From: Burkholderiaceae bacterium
Lineage (GTDB): Bacteria; Pseudomonadota; Gammaproteobacteria; Burkholderiales; Burkholderiaceae_C
Length of the DNA: 64,000 bases
Direction of reading: 5' to 3'
Assembly (NCBI GenBank): GCA_023150375.1
Contig: JAKLLA010000002.1
Span: forward strand, 310,001-374,000
In this document: positions 15,930 to 24,577 of the stretch, piece after piece
Numbering within the stretch: position 1 is the first letter of the stretch
How the letters are laid out: the number at the start of each line of letters is the position of its first letter
Translations under genes and position numbers: made by a program
Notes under the pieces: generated by a model
The model's input: the letters and a program-made list of their open reading frames with translations, nothing else
Databases searched by the model: none
What the model was told of the DNA's origin: nothing

Positions 15930-18365
15930 ATGCACATCGCCCTGCTGGACGACGCCCCGGCCACCGGCTCCGATCCGCCCTCGGGTCAGGCGCCGGGTGT
16001 GGCCCTGCGCGTCCACCTGCACCTGCGCGGCGCGGTGCAGGGCGTCGGCTTCCGGCCCTGGTGCGCGCAGCAGGCGCTGGCGCTGGGCCTGAGCGGCTGG
16101 GTGCGCAACGACGCCGCCGGGCTGCAGTGCGAGGTCCAGGGCCCCGCCTCGGCGCTGCGGGCCTTCACGCAGCGGCTGCGCCAGTCGCCGCCGCCGCTGG
16201 CGCGCATCGACGCGCTGGAGCAGACGCCGCGTTCGCTGCGCTCCGACGAGACGAGCTTTCGCATCCTCGCCAGCGACGCCGGCGCGGCGCTGGCCACCGG
16301 CCTGCCGGCCGACGCCGCGCCCTGCGCCGACTGCCTGGACGAGCTCTTCGACCCCGCGGACCGCCGCCACCGCTACGCCTTCATCAACTGCACGCACTGC
16401 GGCCCGCGCTTCACGATCACCCAGCGGCTGCCCTACGACCGGCCGAACACCAGCCTGGCCGGCTTCCCGCTCTGCCCGGCCTGCGCGCGCGAGTACCGCG
16501 ACCCCGCCGACCGCCGCTTCCACGCCCAGCCCGTGGCCTGCCCGGTCTGCGGGCCGCAGCTGGCGCTGTGGCAACCGGACGGCAGGCCGATCGCCGGCGT
16601 CGATCCGCTCGGCGAGGCCGCGCGGCGGCTGGCCGCCGGGCAGATCCTGGCGGTCAAGGGCGTGGGCGGCTACCACCTGGTCTGCGACGCCACGCAAGCG
16701 GTGCCGCTGCAGCGCCTGCGTGCGGCCAAGCAGCGCGCCAGCAAGCCGTTTGCGCTGCTGGTGCCCAACGTCGCCAGCGCGCGGCAGTGGGCAAACATCG
16801 ACGACGATTCGGCCCGGCTGCTCGCCAGCCCGGCCGCCCCCATCCTGCTGCTGCCCACCCGGCCCGGCGTGGCCGAGCGCCACCCGCGGATCGCCCCCGG
16901 CCTGAGCGACTGGGGCCTGATGCTGCCGGCCGCGCCGCTGCACTGGCTGCTGATCCACGAGCTGCTGGGCCGACCGGACGGCTCCGCTTGGAGAAACGCC
17001 GCCCAGCCCACGCTGCTGGTGATGACCAGCGCCAACCCCGGCGGCGAGCCGCTGGTGGTGGACGAGGCGGAGGCGGTCGAACGACTCGGCGGACTCTGTG
17101 ACGCGCTGCTGGTGCACAACCGCCCCATCCTCGGCCGGGTGGACGACAGCGTGCGCCGGCCGATGCGAGCCGCGGATGGCAAGTTCTTCGCCCCCTTCGT
17201 GCGTCGCGCCCGCGGCCACGTGCCCGACCCGATCGAGCTGCCCGGCGTGCCGGCCGACGCCCCGCCGGTGCTGGCCACCGGCGCGTGGATGAAGAACACC
17301 GTCTGCCTGACGCGCGGCAACCAGGCTTTTCTCTCCCCGCACATCGGCGACCTGGGCAGCGCCGCCTGCCGGCATGCGCTGGTGGAGGCAGTAGAGCGGC
17401 TGCGCGACTTCCTCGGCGTGCGGCCGGCCCTGATCGCGCACGACCGGCACCCCGACTTCTTCAGCACGCAGCACGCCCAGGCCCTGGCCGCCGAGTGGGG
17501 CGTGCCGACGCTCGCCGTGCAACACCACCACGCCCACGCCGCCGCGGTGCGGGCCGAACACGGCGCCACCGCGCCGACGCTGGCCCTGCTGCTGGACGGC
17601 GTGGGCCTGGGGGACGACGGCATGCCCTGGGGCGGTGAGCTCTTTCGCGTGGACCGGAGGGGCTACCAGCGCCTCGGCCACCTGCCGACGCTCGCGCTGG
17701 CCGGCGGGGACCGCGCCGCCGCCGAGCCCTGGCGCCTCGGTGCCGCCGTGCTGCATGCGCTGGGCCGCGGCGAGGCCATCGCCGCCCGCTTTGCCGACCA
17801 GGCCGGCGCCGGCCAGATCGCCCGGCTGCTGGCGCGCGGTCTGAACTGCCCGCCCACGCCGAGTGCCGGCCGCCTCTTCGACGCCGCCGCCGCCCTGCTG
17901 GGCCTGTGCCCGGTGCACCGCCACGAGGGCGAGGCCGCGATGCGGCTGGAGGCGCTGGCGAGCGACCACGCCGCCGCGCCCTGGCCCGACGCCTGGCAGA
18001 TCGACGCCGGCGGCCGGCTGACCTGGCCGGGCCTGTGGCGCCGGCTGGCGGATGCCTCGCTCACCGCGGCGAACGATGCCGCTACTGCCGCTGCCGCCTT
18101 CCACACCACGCTGGTCGCCGCGCTCACCGACTGGGTGGCCCACCACGCCCGGGCCACCGGCCTGGCGCAGGTGGCACTCGGCGGCGGCTGCTTCATCAAC
18201 CACCGCCTGCGCAACGGCCTGGTCGCCGCGCTGGCCGAGCGCGGCCTGACCCCGCTGGAAGCCCGCCAGGCGCCACCCGGTGACGGCGGCCTCGCACTGG
18301 GCCAGGCCGCCATCGCCCTCGACCACCTGCTCGCCCCGGCGCCTGCCGAAGCGATGTCCCGCTGA
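15930..18365 (+). CDS. hypF: Carbamoyltransferase HypF
   Basis: HypF converts carbamoyl phosphate into a thiocarbamate on HypE, the source of the cyanide ligands. The 811-residue chain has the expected order: acylphosphatase domain (GAVQGVGFRPW, about residues 35-120), two zinc fingers (CADC...CTHCGPRFT and CPAC...CPVCGPQL, about 135-220), a YrdC-like domain (KRASKPFAL, TSANPGG) and a Kae1-like carbamoyltransferase domain with HHHAHAAA and LGGGCFINHRL. Length is close to, or slightly above, the usual 750-780. It follows hypB by 22 bases. Confidence 0.96.
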   Translation: MHIALLDDAPATGSDPPSGQAPGVALRVHLHLRGAVQGVGFRPWCAQQALALGLSGWVRNDAAGLQCEVQGPASALRAFTQRLRQSPPPLARIDALEQTPRSLRSDETSFRILASDAGAALATGLPADAAPCADCLDELFDPADRRHRYAFINCTHCGPRFTITQRLPYDRPNTSLAGFPLCPACAREYRDPADRRFHAQPVACPVCGPQLALWQPDGRPIAGVDPLGEAARRLAAGQILAVKGVGGYHLVCDATQAVPLQRLRAAKQRASKPFALLVPNVASARQWANIDDDSARLLASPAAPILLLPTRPGVAERHPRIAPGLSDWGLMLPAAPLHWLLIHELLGRPDGSAWRNAAQPTLLVMTSANPGGEPLVVDEAEAVERLGGLCDALLVHNRPILGRVDDSVRRPMRAADGKFFAPFVRRARGHVPDPIELPGVPADAPPVLATGAWMKNTVCLTRGNQAFLSPHIGDLGSAACRHALVEAVERLRDFLGVRPALIAHDRHPDFFSTQHAQALAAEWGVPTLAVQHHHAHAAAVRAEHGATAPTLALLLDGVGLGDDGMPWGGELFRVDRRGYQRLGHLPTLALAGGDRAAAEPWRLGAAVLHALGRGEAIAARFADQAGAGQIARLLARGLNCPPTPSAGRLFDAAAALLGLCPVHRHEGEAAMRLEALASDHAAAPWPDAWQIDAGGRLTWPGLWRRLADASLTAANDAATAAAAFHTTLVAALTDWVAHHARATGLAQVALGGGCFINHRLRNGLVAALAERGLTPLEARQAPPGDGGLALGQAAIALDHLLAPAPAEAMSR

Positions 18366-18402
18366 TCCTCGACCCTCTACCTCGTCACCGAGAACAAGAC
18401 CC

Positions 18403-18651
18403 ATGTGCCTCGCCCTGCCCGCCTGCGTGATCGAACGCCTCGATGGTGAAGAGCTGCTGATCGACCTCGGTGGCGTGCGCAAGCGCGTCAGCGGCGCCCT
18501 CACCCCGGAGGCGCAGGTCGGCGACTACGTCATCGTCCACGTCGGCCACGCCATCGGCGTGATCGACCCCGAGGAGGCCGCGCAGACGCTGGCGCTGTTC
18601 GCCGAGCTCTCCGCCGCCGAGCAGGCCGCGTCGATCGCGCAATCTCAGTGA
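18403..18651 (+). CDS. hypC: Hydrogenase maturation chaperone HypC
   Basis: An 82-residue HypC starting MCLALPACVIE with the essential Cys2, followed by GGVRKRVSGALTPEAQVGDYVIVHVGHAIGVID and a helical end. It carries the Fe(CN)2CO unit with HypD. It lies 37 bases after hypF and 31 before hypD. The dedicated HoxL (10177) is its paralogue. Confidence 0.95.
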   Translation: MCLALPACVIERLDGEELLIDLGGVRKRVSGALTPEAQVGDYVIVHVGHAIGVIDPEEAAQTLALFAELSAAEQAASIAQSQ

Positions 18652-18682
18652 CCCAACCCGCCGCCCAGCCCCGGACCGCCCG

Positions 18683-19822
18683 ATGAAGTACGTCACCGAA
18701 TTCCGCGACGGCGAACTCGCCCAACGCATCGCCGAGAGCCTCGCCGCCGAGGCCCGGCCCGACCGCCAATACAGCTTCATGGAGTTCTGCGGCGGTCACA
18801 CCCACGCCATCTCCCGCTATGGCGTCACCGAGCTGCTACCGCCCAACGTGCGCATGATCCATGGCCCCGGCTGCCCGGTCTGCGTGCTGCCGATCGGGCG
18901 GGTGGACCTGGCGATCAAGTTGGCGATGGAAAGGGGCGTGATCCTCTGCACCTACGGCGACGTGATGCGGGTGCCCGCCTCGGAAAGCCTCAGTTTGATG
19001 AAGGCCAAGGCCCGCGGCGCGGACGTCCGCATGGTCTATTCCGCCGCGGACGCGCTGGGGCTGGCGCGCAAGCACCCGGACCGCGAGGTGGTCTTCCTGG
19101 CCATCGGCTTCGAGACCACCACGCCGCCCACCGCGCTGGTGATCCGCCAGGCCGCCAAGGAGAACATCGCCAACTTCAGCGTGCTCTGCTGCCACGTGCT
19201 GACGCCCAGTGCGATCACCCACATCCTGGAGAGCCCCGAGGTGCGCCAGTACGGCACCGTGCCGATCGACGGCTTCATCGGCCCGGCGCACGTGAGCATC
19301 ATCATCGGCTCGGACCCCTACGTGCACTTCGCCGAGGAGTACCGCAAGCCGGTCGTGATCGCCGGCTTCGAGCCGCTGGACGTGATGCAGGCCATCCGCA
19401 TGCTGGTGCGCCAGGTCAACGAGGGCCGCGCCGAGGTGGAGAACGAGTTCACCCGCGCGGTGACGCCCGAGGGCAACCTCGCCGCCCAGGCCGTCGTCAG
19501 CGAGGTCTTCGAACTGCGCAGCAGCTTCGAATGGCGAGGCCTCGGCGAGGTGCCCTACAGCGCCCTGAAGATCCGCCCCGCCTTCGCCGCCTGGGACGCC
19601 GAGCGCAAGTTCGAGCTGAACTACACCCCCGTGCCCGACCACAAGCAGTGCGAGTGCGGCGCCATCCTGCGCGGCGTCAAGCGCCCCACCGACTGCAAGC
19701 TCTTCGGCACGGTCTGCACGCCCGAGAACCCGATGGGCTCCTGCATGGTCTCCAGCGAAGGCGCCTGCGCGGCGCATTACAGCTATGGGCGGTTCCGGGA
19801 TATTCCGGTGGTGGCGGCGTAA
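18683..19822 (+). CDS. hypD: Fe(CN)2CO assembly protein HypD
   Basis: A 379-residue HypD, the iron-sulfur scaffold on which the Fe(CN)2CO group is built. The conserved blocks are present: MEFCGGHTHAI, HGPGCPVCVLP, GFETTTPPTA, CCHVLTP and the C-terminal cysteines in CECG, DCKLFG, TVCTPENPMGSCMVSSEGACAAHY (the last split over several conserved turns) that hold the [4Fe-4S] cluster. It is the last gene before a toxin-antitoxin insertion that separates it from hypE. Confidence 0.96.
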   Translation: MKYVTEFRDGELAQRIAESLAAEARPDRQYSFMEFCGGHTHAISRYGVTELLPPNVRMIHGPGCPVCVLPIGRVDLAIKLAMERGVILCTYGDVMRVPASESLSLMKAKARGADVRMVYSAADALGLARKHPDREVVFLAIGFETTTPPTALVIRQAAKENIANFSVLCCHVLTPSAITHILESPEVRQYGTVPIDGFIGPAHVSIIIGSDPYVHFAEEYRKPVVIAGFEPLDVMQAIRMLVRQVNEGRAEVENEFTRAVTPEGNLAAQAVVSEVFELRSSFEWRGLGEVPYSALKIRPAFAAWDAERKFELNYTPVPDHKQCECGAILRGVKRPTDCKLFGTVCTPENPMGSCMVSSEGACAAHYSYGRFRDIPVVAA

Positions 19823-19859
19823 ATCGACACGAACCGCCATCAAGTCACCAAGACGTTAT

Positions 19860-19889
19860 AGCGGTATGGCACTAAGATGCCATACCGCT
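19860..19889 (+). promoter_or_regulatory. Perfect 12-base-arm palindrome: toxin-antitoxin operator
   Basis: AGCGGTATGGCA (19860-19871) and TGCCATACCGCT (19878-19889) form a perfect inverted repeat around six bases, 21 bases before the antitoxin ATG and in the most AT-rich stretch of the region. Autoregulatory palindromes of this kind are the rule in front of RHH/RelE modules. As RNA it would also be a stable hairpin just after hypD. Confidence 0.7.
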
Positions 19890-19910
19890 TCAGATGGAAG
19901 AACCTCCGCC

Positions 19911-20147
19911 ATGCCCAACGTTGAAGCCGTCCGTTCCACGGTCTACCTGGATCCGCAGCTGCACCAGGCCCTGCGCATGAAGGCCGCCCTCAGCCAGCGC
20001 AGCATGTCCGACATCGTCAATGAAGCGCTGCGGGAGTCCCTGCGCGAAGACCAGGAAGACCTGGCCGCCGTGCGCGCGCGCAGCGAGGAAGCGTCCCTGA
20101 GCTACGAGGATTTCCTGACCCAGTTGCGCGCCGATGGCACGCTCTGA
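19911..20147 (+). CDS. Ribbon-helix-helix antitoxin
   Basis: A 78-residue protein with an N-terminal ribbon-helix-helix fold (STVYLDPQLHQALRMKAALSQRSM followed by SDIVNEALRESL) and an acidic C-terminal tail ending SYEDFLTQLRADGTL, the usual toxin-wrapping segment. It is the antitoxin of the pair and probably represses its own promoter through the palindrome just upstream. It overlaps the toxin gene by 14 bases. The pair lies between hypD and hypE, in the operon direction. Confidence 0.85.
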   Translation: MPNVEAVRSTVYLDPQLHQALRMKAALSQRSMSDIVNEALRESLREDQEDLAAVRARSEEASLSYEDFLTQLRADGTL

Positions 20148-20409
20148 CCGCCGCTACGAGCTGCGTGTCCGACCCTCGGTCGCGAAGGATCTGCGCGGCA
20201 TGCCCAGGGCCGACGTCGAGCGCATCCTGGCGCGCATGGAGGCCCTGCGCGACGACCCGCGCGCACCCGGTTGCGAGAAGCTCAGCGGCGCCGAGCTGTA
20301 TCGGGTCCGCCAGGGCGTCTACCGCATCGTCTATGAAATCCACGACGAACACATCGTCGTCGAGGTGATTCGCGTTGGCCACCGCGGCGAGGTGTATCGG
20401 AACCGGTAG
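20134..20409 (+). CDS. RelE/ParE-fold toxin
   Basis: A 91-residue RelE-family protein: YELRVRPSVAKDLRGMP, then ILARMEALRDDPRAPGCEKLSG, ELYRVRQGVYRIVYEI and a final VIRVGHRGEVYRNR. The basic residues near YRVR, YRIVYE and the RVGHRGEVY end are those expected for an mRNA-cleaving RelE toxin, although ParE cannot be excluded. Translation is coupled to the antitoxin. It sits 44 bases upstream of hypE, so hypE expression may partly depend on the module's promoter. Confidence 0.85.
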   Translation: MARSDRRYELRVRPSVAKDLRGMPRADVERILARMEALRDDPRAPGCEKLSGAELYRVRQGVYRIVYEIHDEHIVVEVIRVGHRGEVYRNR

Positions 20410-20453
20410 CCCCGCGATCTTCAGAGCCTCCACAGTTCCGAACCCGTTCCCCC

Positions 20454-21515
20454 ATGAGCACCCCCAAAAAAGACTACATCCGCCCCCTCGACCTCAAGCA
20501 GGGTCGCGTCGACATGAACCACGGCGCCGGGGGCCGGGCCAGCATGCAGCTGATCGAGGAGGTGTTTGCCCGCGCCTTCGACAACGAGTTCCTGCGCCAG
20601 GGCAACGACGGCGCCGCGCTGCCGGCGCTGCCCCCCGGCCACCGGCCGGTGATGGCCTGCGACGGCCACGTGATCTCGCCGCTGTTCTTCCCTGGCGGCG
20701 ACATCGGCTGCCTCGCGGTGCACGGCACGGTCAATGACGTGGCGATGATGGGCGCGACGCCGCTGTACCTGGCGGCCAGCTTCATCATCGAGGAAGGCTT
20801 TCCGCTGGCGGACCTCAAGCGCATCGTCGACTCGATGGCCGCCGCCGCCCGCGAGGCCGGTGTGCCGGTGGTGACCGGCGACACCAAGGTGGTCGAGCAG
20901 GGCAAGGGCGACGGCGTGTTCATCAGCACCACCGGCGTGGGCGCGCTGCCCGAGGGCCGGCAGATCGGCGGCGCGCGCGCCCGCGTGGGCGACGTGATCC
21001 TGGTGTCCGGCACGATCGGCGACCACGGCGTGGCGGTGCTGTCGCAGCGCGAGTCGCTGGAGTTCGAGACCGCCATCGTCTCCGACACCGCCGCGCTGCA
21101 CGGCCTGGTCGCCGCGATGCTGGCCGCCGTGCCGGAAGGCGCCGTCCGCAGCCTGCGCGACCCGACCCGCGGCGGCCTGGCCACCACGCTCAACGAGATC
21201 GCTCGCCAGTCCCGCGTGGGCATGATGCTGCAGGAGGCGGCCATCCCCATCGCTGCGCAGGTGGACGCCGCCTGCGAGCTGCTGGGGCTGGACCCGCTGT
21301 ACATCGCCAACGAGGGCAAGCTGATCGCCATCGTCGCGCCCGAGGCGGCCGACGCCCTGCTGGCCGCGATGCGCGCCCACCCGCTGGGCGCCCAGGCCGC
21401 GCGCATCGGCGTGGTGACCGAGGATGCGCACCACTTCGTGCAGATGACCACCGCCTTCGGCGGCCAGCGCGTGGTGGACTGGCTGAGCGGCGAGCCGCTG
21501 CCGCGGATCTGCTGA
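20454..21515 (+). CDS. hypE: Carbamoyl dehydratase HypE
   Basis: HypE is the acceptor of the HypF carbamoyl group and dehydrates it to the protein thiocyanate used as cyanide donor. The 353-residue chain has the PurM-like features MNHGAGGRASMQLI, CDGHVISPLFFPGGDIGCLAVHGTVND (in two blocks), TGDTKVVEQGKGDG, DPTRGGLATTLNEI and ends PRIC, the carboxy-terminal cysteine that carries the group. The toxin-antitoxin pair precedes it and hypX follows after 28 bases. Confidence 0.96.
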   Translation: MSTPKKDYIRPLDLKQGRVDMNHGAGGRASMQLIEEVFARAFDNEFLRQGNDGAALPALPPGHRPVMACDGHVISPLFFPGGDIGCLAVHGTVNDVAMMGATPLYLAASFIIEEGFPLADLKRIVDSMAAAAREAGVPVVTGDTKVVEQGKGDGVFISTTGVGALPEGRQIGGARARVGDVILVSGTIGDHGVAVLSQRESLEFETAIVSDTAALHGLVAAMLAAVPEGAVRSLRDPTRGGLATTLNEIARQSRVGMMLQEAAIPIAAQVDAACELLGLDPLYIANEGKLIAIVAPEAADALLAAMRAHPLGAQAARIGVVTEDAHHFVQMTTAFGGQRVVDWLSGEPLPRIC

Positions 21516-21543
21516 AATGTGCTGAGCACGGTCCGGCCGCCCC

Positions 21544-23310
21544 ATGCGCATCCTCCTGCTCTGCCACAGCTTCAACAGCCTCAGCCAGCGCCTGTTCACC
21601 GCCCTGCGCGACGACGGGCACACGCTGTCGGTGGAGCTGGACATCGCCGACAACGTCACCGACGAGGCGATCGAGCTGTTCCGGCCGGAGGTGCTGATCG
21701 CGCCCTTCCTGAAGCGGCGCATCGCCGAGGCCACCTGGCGGCGCCTGCCCTGCCTGATCGTCCACCCCGGCCCGCCGGGCGACCGCGGGCCGAGTGCGCT
21801 GGACTGGGCGGTGATGCGCTCGCGAGCGCACTGGGGCGTGACGGTGCTGCAGGCCACCGCCGAGTTCGACGCCGGCCCAGTGCTGGCGCACGCCGGCTTT
21901 GCGATGCGCCCCGGCACCAAGGCCAGCCTGTACCGGCGCGAGGTGACCCGCGCGGCGGTGGGCGCGGTGCGCGAGGCGCTGCAGCGGCTGCCCCTTCCAC
22001 CCGTCGAAGCGCCTCCCGGCGACGACGGCTGGCAGCCGCTGATGCGCCAGGCCGACCGCGCCATCGACTGGCGGCGTGACGACAGCGAGACGATCCTGCG
22101 CCACCTGCGCGCGGCGGACGGCTTTCCGGGCGTGGCCGCCACGCTGTTCGGCCAGCCGGCGCACCTCTTCGACGCCCACCCGGCCCACGCTGCCACGCGG
22201 GCGCGCGCCGACGGGCTCGGCCAGCCGGGCGACGTCATCGCCCGCCGCGGCCCCGGCGTGCTGGTGCGCACGGTGGATGGCGCCGTCTGGATCGGCCATG
22301 TGCGCCGCGCCCCGGCCGGGCTCAGCGGGCCGGACGGCCTGACGCTCAAGCTGGCCGCCACCCGGGCCTTCGCCGCCGAATGCGCCGCGCTGCCCGAATG
22401 GCCCGCGCCGCTCGAACGCCCCGCCGACGGGCCCGAGGCGGACTGGGACGAGCTGCGCTATGAAGAATTCGGTCCCGCCGCAGCGCGTGTGGGCTGGCTG
22501 GAGTTCGCCTTCCACAACGGCGCGATGAGCACCCGCCAGTGCGAGCGCCTGCGCGACACGCTGCGCACACTGCGCCAGCGGCCGACGAAGCTGCTGCTGC
22601 TCGCGGGCGGGCCGGACTTCTTCTCCAACGGCATCCACCTGCACGACATCGAGGCGGCGGCGCCGGAAATGGGCCTCATGCCGGGCGACTGCTCCGGCGA
22701 CAGCGCCGCCGATGCCTCCTGGCGCAACATCCACGCGATGGACGACGCCGCGCTGGAGCTGCTGACGCTGACCGACCGGCTCACCATCGCCGTTCTGCGC
22801 GGCAACGCCGGCGCGGGCGGCTGCTTCCTGGCGCTGGCCGCCGACCAGGTCTGGGCCCATGCCGGGGTGGTGCAGAACCCGCACTACAAGAACATGGGCA
22901 ACCTCTACGGCTCGGAGTACTGGACGTACACGCTGCCGAAACGCGTCGGCGCCGCACAGGCCAAGGCGATCACCCAGGGCCGCCTGCCGATCGGCGCGGC
23001 CGAGGCGCGGCGCATCGGCCTGCTCGACGCCGTGCTGGGCGAGGACGCCGCCGAGCTGGAAGTGCTGGCCCGCGAACAGGCGCTGGCCCTGGCCGCGTCA
23101 CCGGACCTGGCCGAGCGCATCGCCGCCAAGGCCGAACAGCGCGCCGCCGACGAGGCCGCCAAGCCACTGCAGCGTTACCGCGACGAGGAGCTGCAGCGCA
23201 TGCACCGCAACTTCTACGGCTTCGACCCCAGCTACCACGTGGCGAGGCACTACTTCGTGCACCGCAAGCCGCACGCGTGGACGCCGCGGCACCTGGCGAT
23301 GCACCGCTGA
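21544..23310 (+). CDS. hypX: HypX/HoxX, CO-ligand synthesis for aerobic hydrogenase maturation
   Basis: A 588-residue fusion that makes the active-site CO from a formyl-group donor so that the hydrogenase can mature in air. Residues 1 to about 270 resemble formyl-tetrahydrofolate transferases (VHPGPPGDRGPSALDWA, then WGVTVLQATAEFDAGP). The second half resembles the enoyl-CoA hydratase/crotonase fold (LLLLAGGPDFFSNGIHLHDIE, GNAGAGGCFLALAADQVW, and NPHYKNMGNLYGSEYWTYTLP split by a turn). The C-terminus shows the family end NFYGFDPSYHVARHYFV. HypX occurs mainly beside oxygen-tolerant enzymes, agreeing with the six-cysteine HoxK. Confidence 0.94.
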   Translation: MRILLLCHSFNSLSQRLFTALRDDGHTLSVELDIADNVTDEAIELFRPEVLIAPFLKRRIAEATWRRLPCLIVHPGPPGDRGPSALDWAVMRSRAHWGVTVLQATAEFDAGPVLAHAGFAMRPGTKASLYRREVTRAAVGAVREALQRLPLPPVEAPPGDDGWQPLMRQADRAIDWRRDDSETILRHLRAADGFPGVAATLFGQPAHLFDAHPAHAATRARADGLGQPGDVIARRGPGVLVRTVDGAVWIGHVRRAPAGLSGPDGLTLKLAATRAFAAECAALPEWPAPLERPADGPEADWDELRYEEFGPAAARVGWLEFAFHNGAMSTRQCERLRDTLRTLRQRPTKLLLLAGGPDFFSNGIHLHDIEAAAPEMGLMPGDCSGDSAADASWRNIHAMDDAALELLTLTDRLTIAVLRGNAGAGGCFLALAADQVWAHAGVVQNPHYKNMGNLYGSEYWTYTLPKRVGAAQAKAITQGRLPIGAAEARRIGLLDAVLGEDAAELEVLAREQALALAASPDLAERIAAKAEQRAADEAAKPLQRYRDEELQRMHRNFYGFDPSYHVARHYFVHRKPHAWTPRHLAMHR

Positions 23311-23401
23311 CGCGCCGGCGGCGATCGGCCAAGGGCCCCGCACAGCGGCAGGCTGCGGCGAGATCGGCCGGGGCACCCGCCGCCGGCGGCGCGCCGCCCG
23401 A

Positions 23402-24556
23402 TCAACCCGCCGCAGGCCCGGCGGCCCCTTCCGTCAGCCGCCGGCCCCAGTCCCGCGCCGCCTCCCGCAGCGCGCTGGCCATCGGCTCGCTGCCCATGCG
23501 GTGGCCGCCGCCGGGCACCTGGCGGACCTGCCCCGCCGGATCGGCCGGCCCCCCGCCGGGCGCCGCCCCTGCGGCCGCCGCGGGCGCGCACTGCGCCAGC
23601 GCCGCCAGCCGCTGCGTCGTGGCCACGGGGCAGACCGCATCCGCCTGGCCGTGCACCAGCGTCAGCGGCAGGCCGCGCGCGGCCAGCGCCGGCAGCACCT
23701 GCGCGGCCCAGCCCCAGGCGTCGTGGCCCACCGTCCAGCCGCTGCCGCCGTAGTGGGCATGCACCCGCCAGCTCGCCACGGCCGCTTCGCTGCGGGCCCC
23801 GGGCCGCTGCAGGCGGCGCGCCCGCGACCAGCGCGCCCCGCTGGCCATCACGCCGCCGGGCACCCCCAGGTCATCGTCGTAGGCCTGCGCGGCCAGGGCG
23901 AGCCGGTCTTCCGCGCTGGACGGCGGTTGGCCCGCCGGGCTCAGCCGGCCCAGGTCGTATCGATGGCCGAGGTAAACATCGGCAAGATCCAGCGGCTGCG
24001 ACGGCGCCGTGCCCTCCCCGCTTTCCCCACTCAACCAGCCGCGGCCCGCCTCGCCCAGCCAGGGCGCCCAGCCGCCCAGGTAGTGCTGCAGCTCCTCGGC
24101 GCTGCCCAGAAAGGCCGAACGCAGGAACAGCCCCTGCACCCGCTGCGGGTGACGCGCCGCATAGGCGAGTGCCACGAAGGCGCCCCAGGAGCCGGCGGCC
24201 AGCGCCCAGCCCTCCAGGCCCAGGTGGGCTCGCAGCGCCTCCAGGTCGTCCAGCAGGTGCGCCAGCGTGTTGCCGCGCAGCTCGCCCAGCGGCAGGCTGC
24301 GCCCGCAGCCACGCTGGTCGATCACGATCCAGCGCAGCGGCAGCCCGGCGAAGCCCGCCACCGACTCCGCCCGGCTGCGCCCGCCCGGGCCACCGTGGAT
24401 CACCAGCACCGGCCGGCCGGCGGGGTCGCCGCCTTCGCAGTACCAGACGCGGTGCGACACACCCTCGGCCGGCGGCCGCTCCAGCCAGCGGCCGGCGGCG
24501 AAGGGGTCCCGGTGGTCCCCCTCGGAAGGGTCGGGGGCCGCCGCGGGTCCGCTCAC
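23402..24556 (-). CDS. Alpha/beta hydrolase of the prolyl aminopeptidase type
   Basis: A 384-residue protein with the HGGPGG oxyanion motif, DQRGCGRS, the nucleophile elbow GSWGAF and late residues HGQADAVCPVA and GGGHRMGSE that would supply Asp and His. This is the layout of proline iminopeptidase (S33 family). A less conserved cap domain lies between. Probable start is the GTG at 24556. It follows trpS by 21 bases on the same strand and may be co-transcribed. The substrate cannot be fixed from sequence. Confidence 0.75.
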   Translation of the reverse strand: MSGPAAAPDPSEGDHRDPFAAGRWLERPPAEGVSHRVWYCEGGDPAGRPVLVIHGGPGGRSRAESVAGFAGLPLRWIVIDQRGCGRSLPLGELRGNTLAHLLDDLEALRAHLGLEGWALAAGSWGAFVALAYAARHPQRVQGLFLRSAFLGSAEELQHYLGGWAPWLGEAGRGWLSGESGEGTAPSQPLDLADVYLGHRYDLGRLSPAGQPPSSAEDRLALAAQAYDDDLGVPGGVMASGARWSRARRLQRPGARSEAAVASWRVHAHYGGSGWTVGHDAWGWAAQVLPALAARGLPLTLVHGQADAVCPVATTQRLAALAQCAPAAAAGAAPGGGPADPAGQVRQVPGGGHRMGSEPMASALREAARDWGRRLTEGAAGPAAG

Positions 24557-24577
24557 GTCGAGGCCGAGTGTCTCAGC

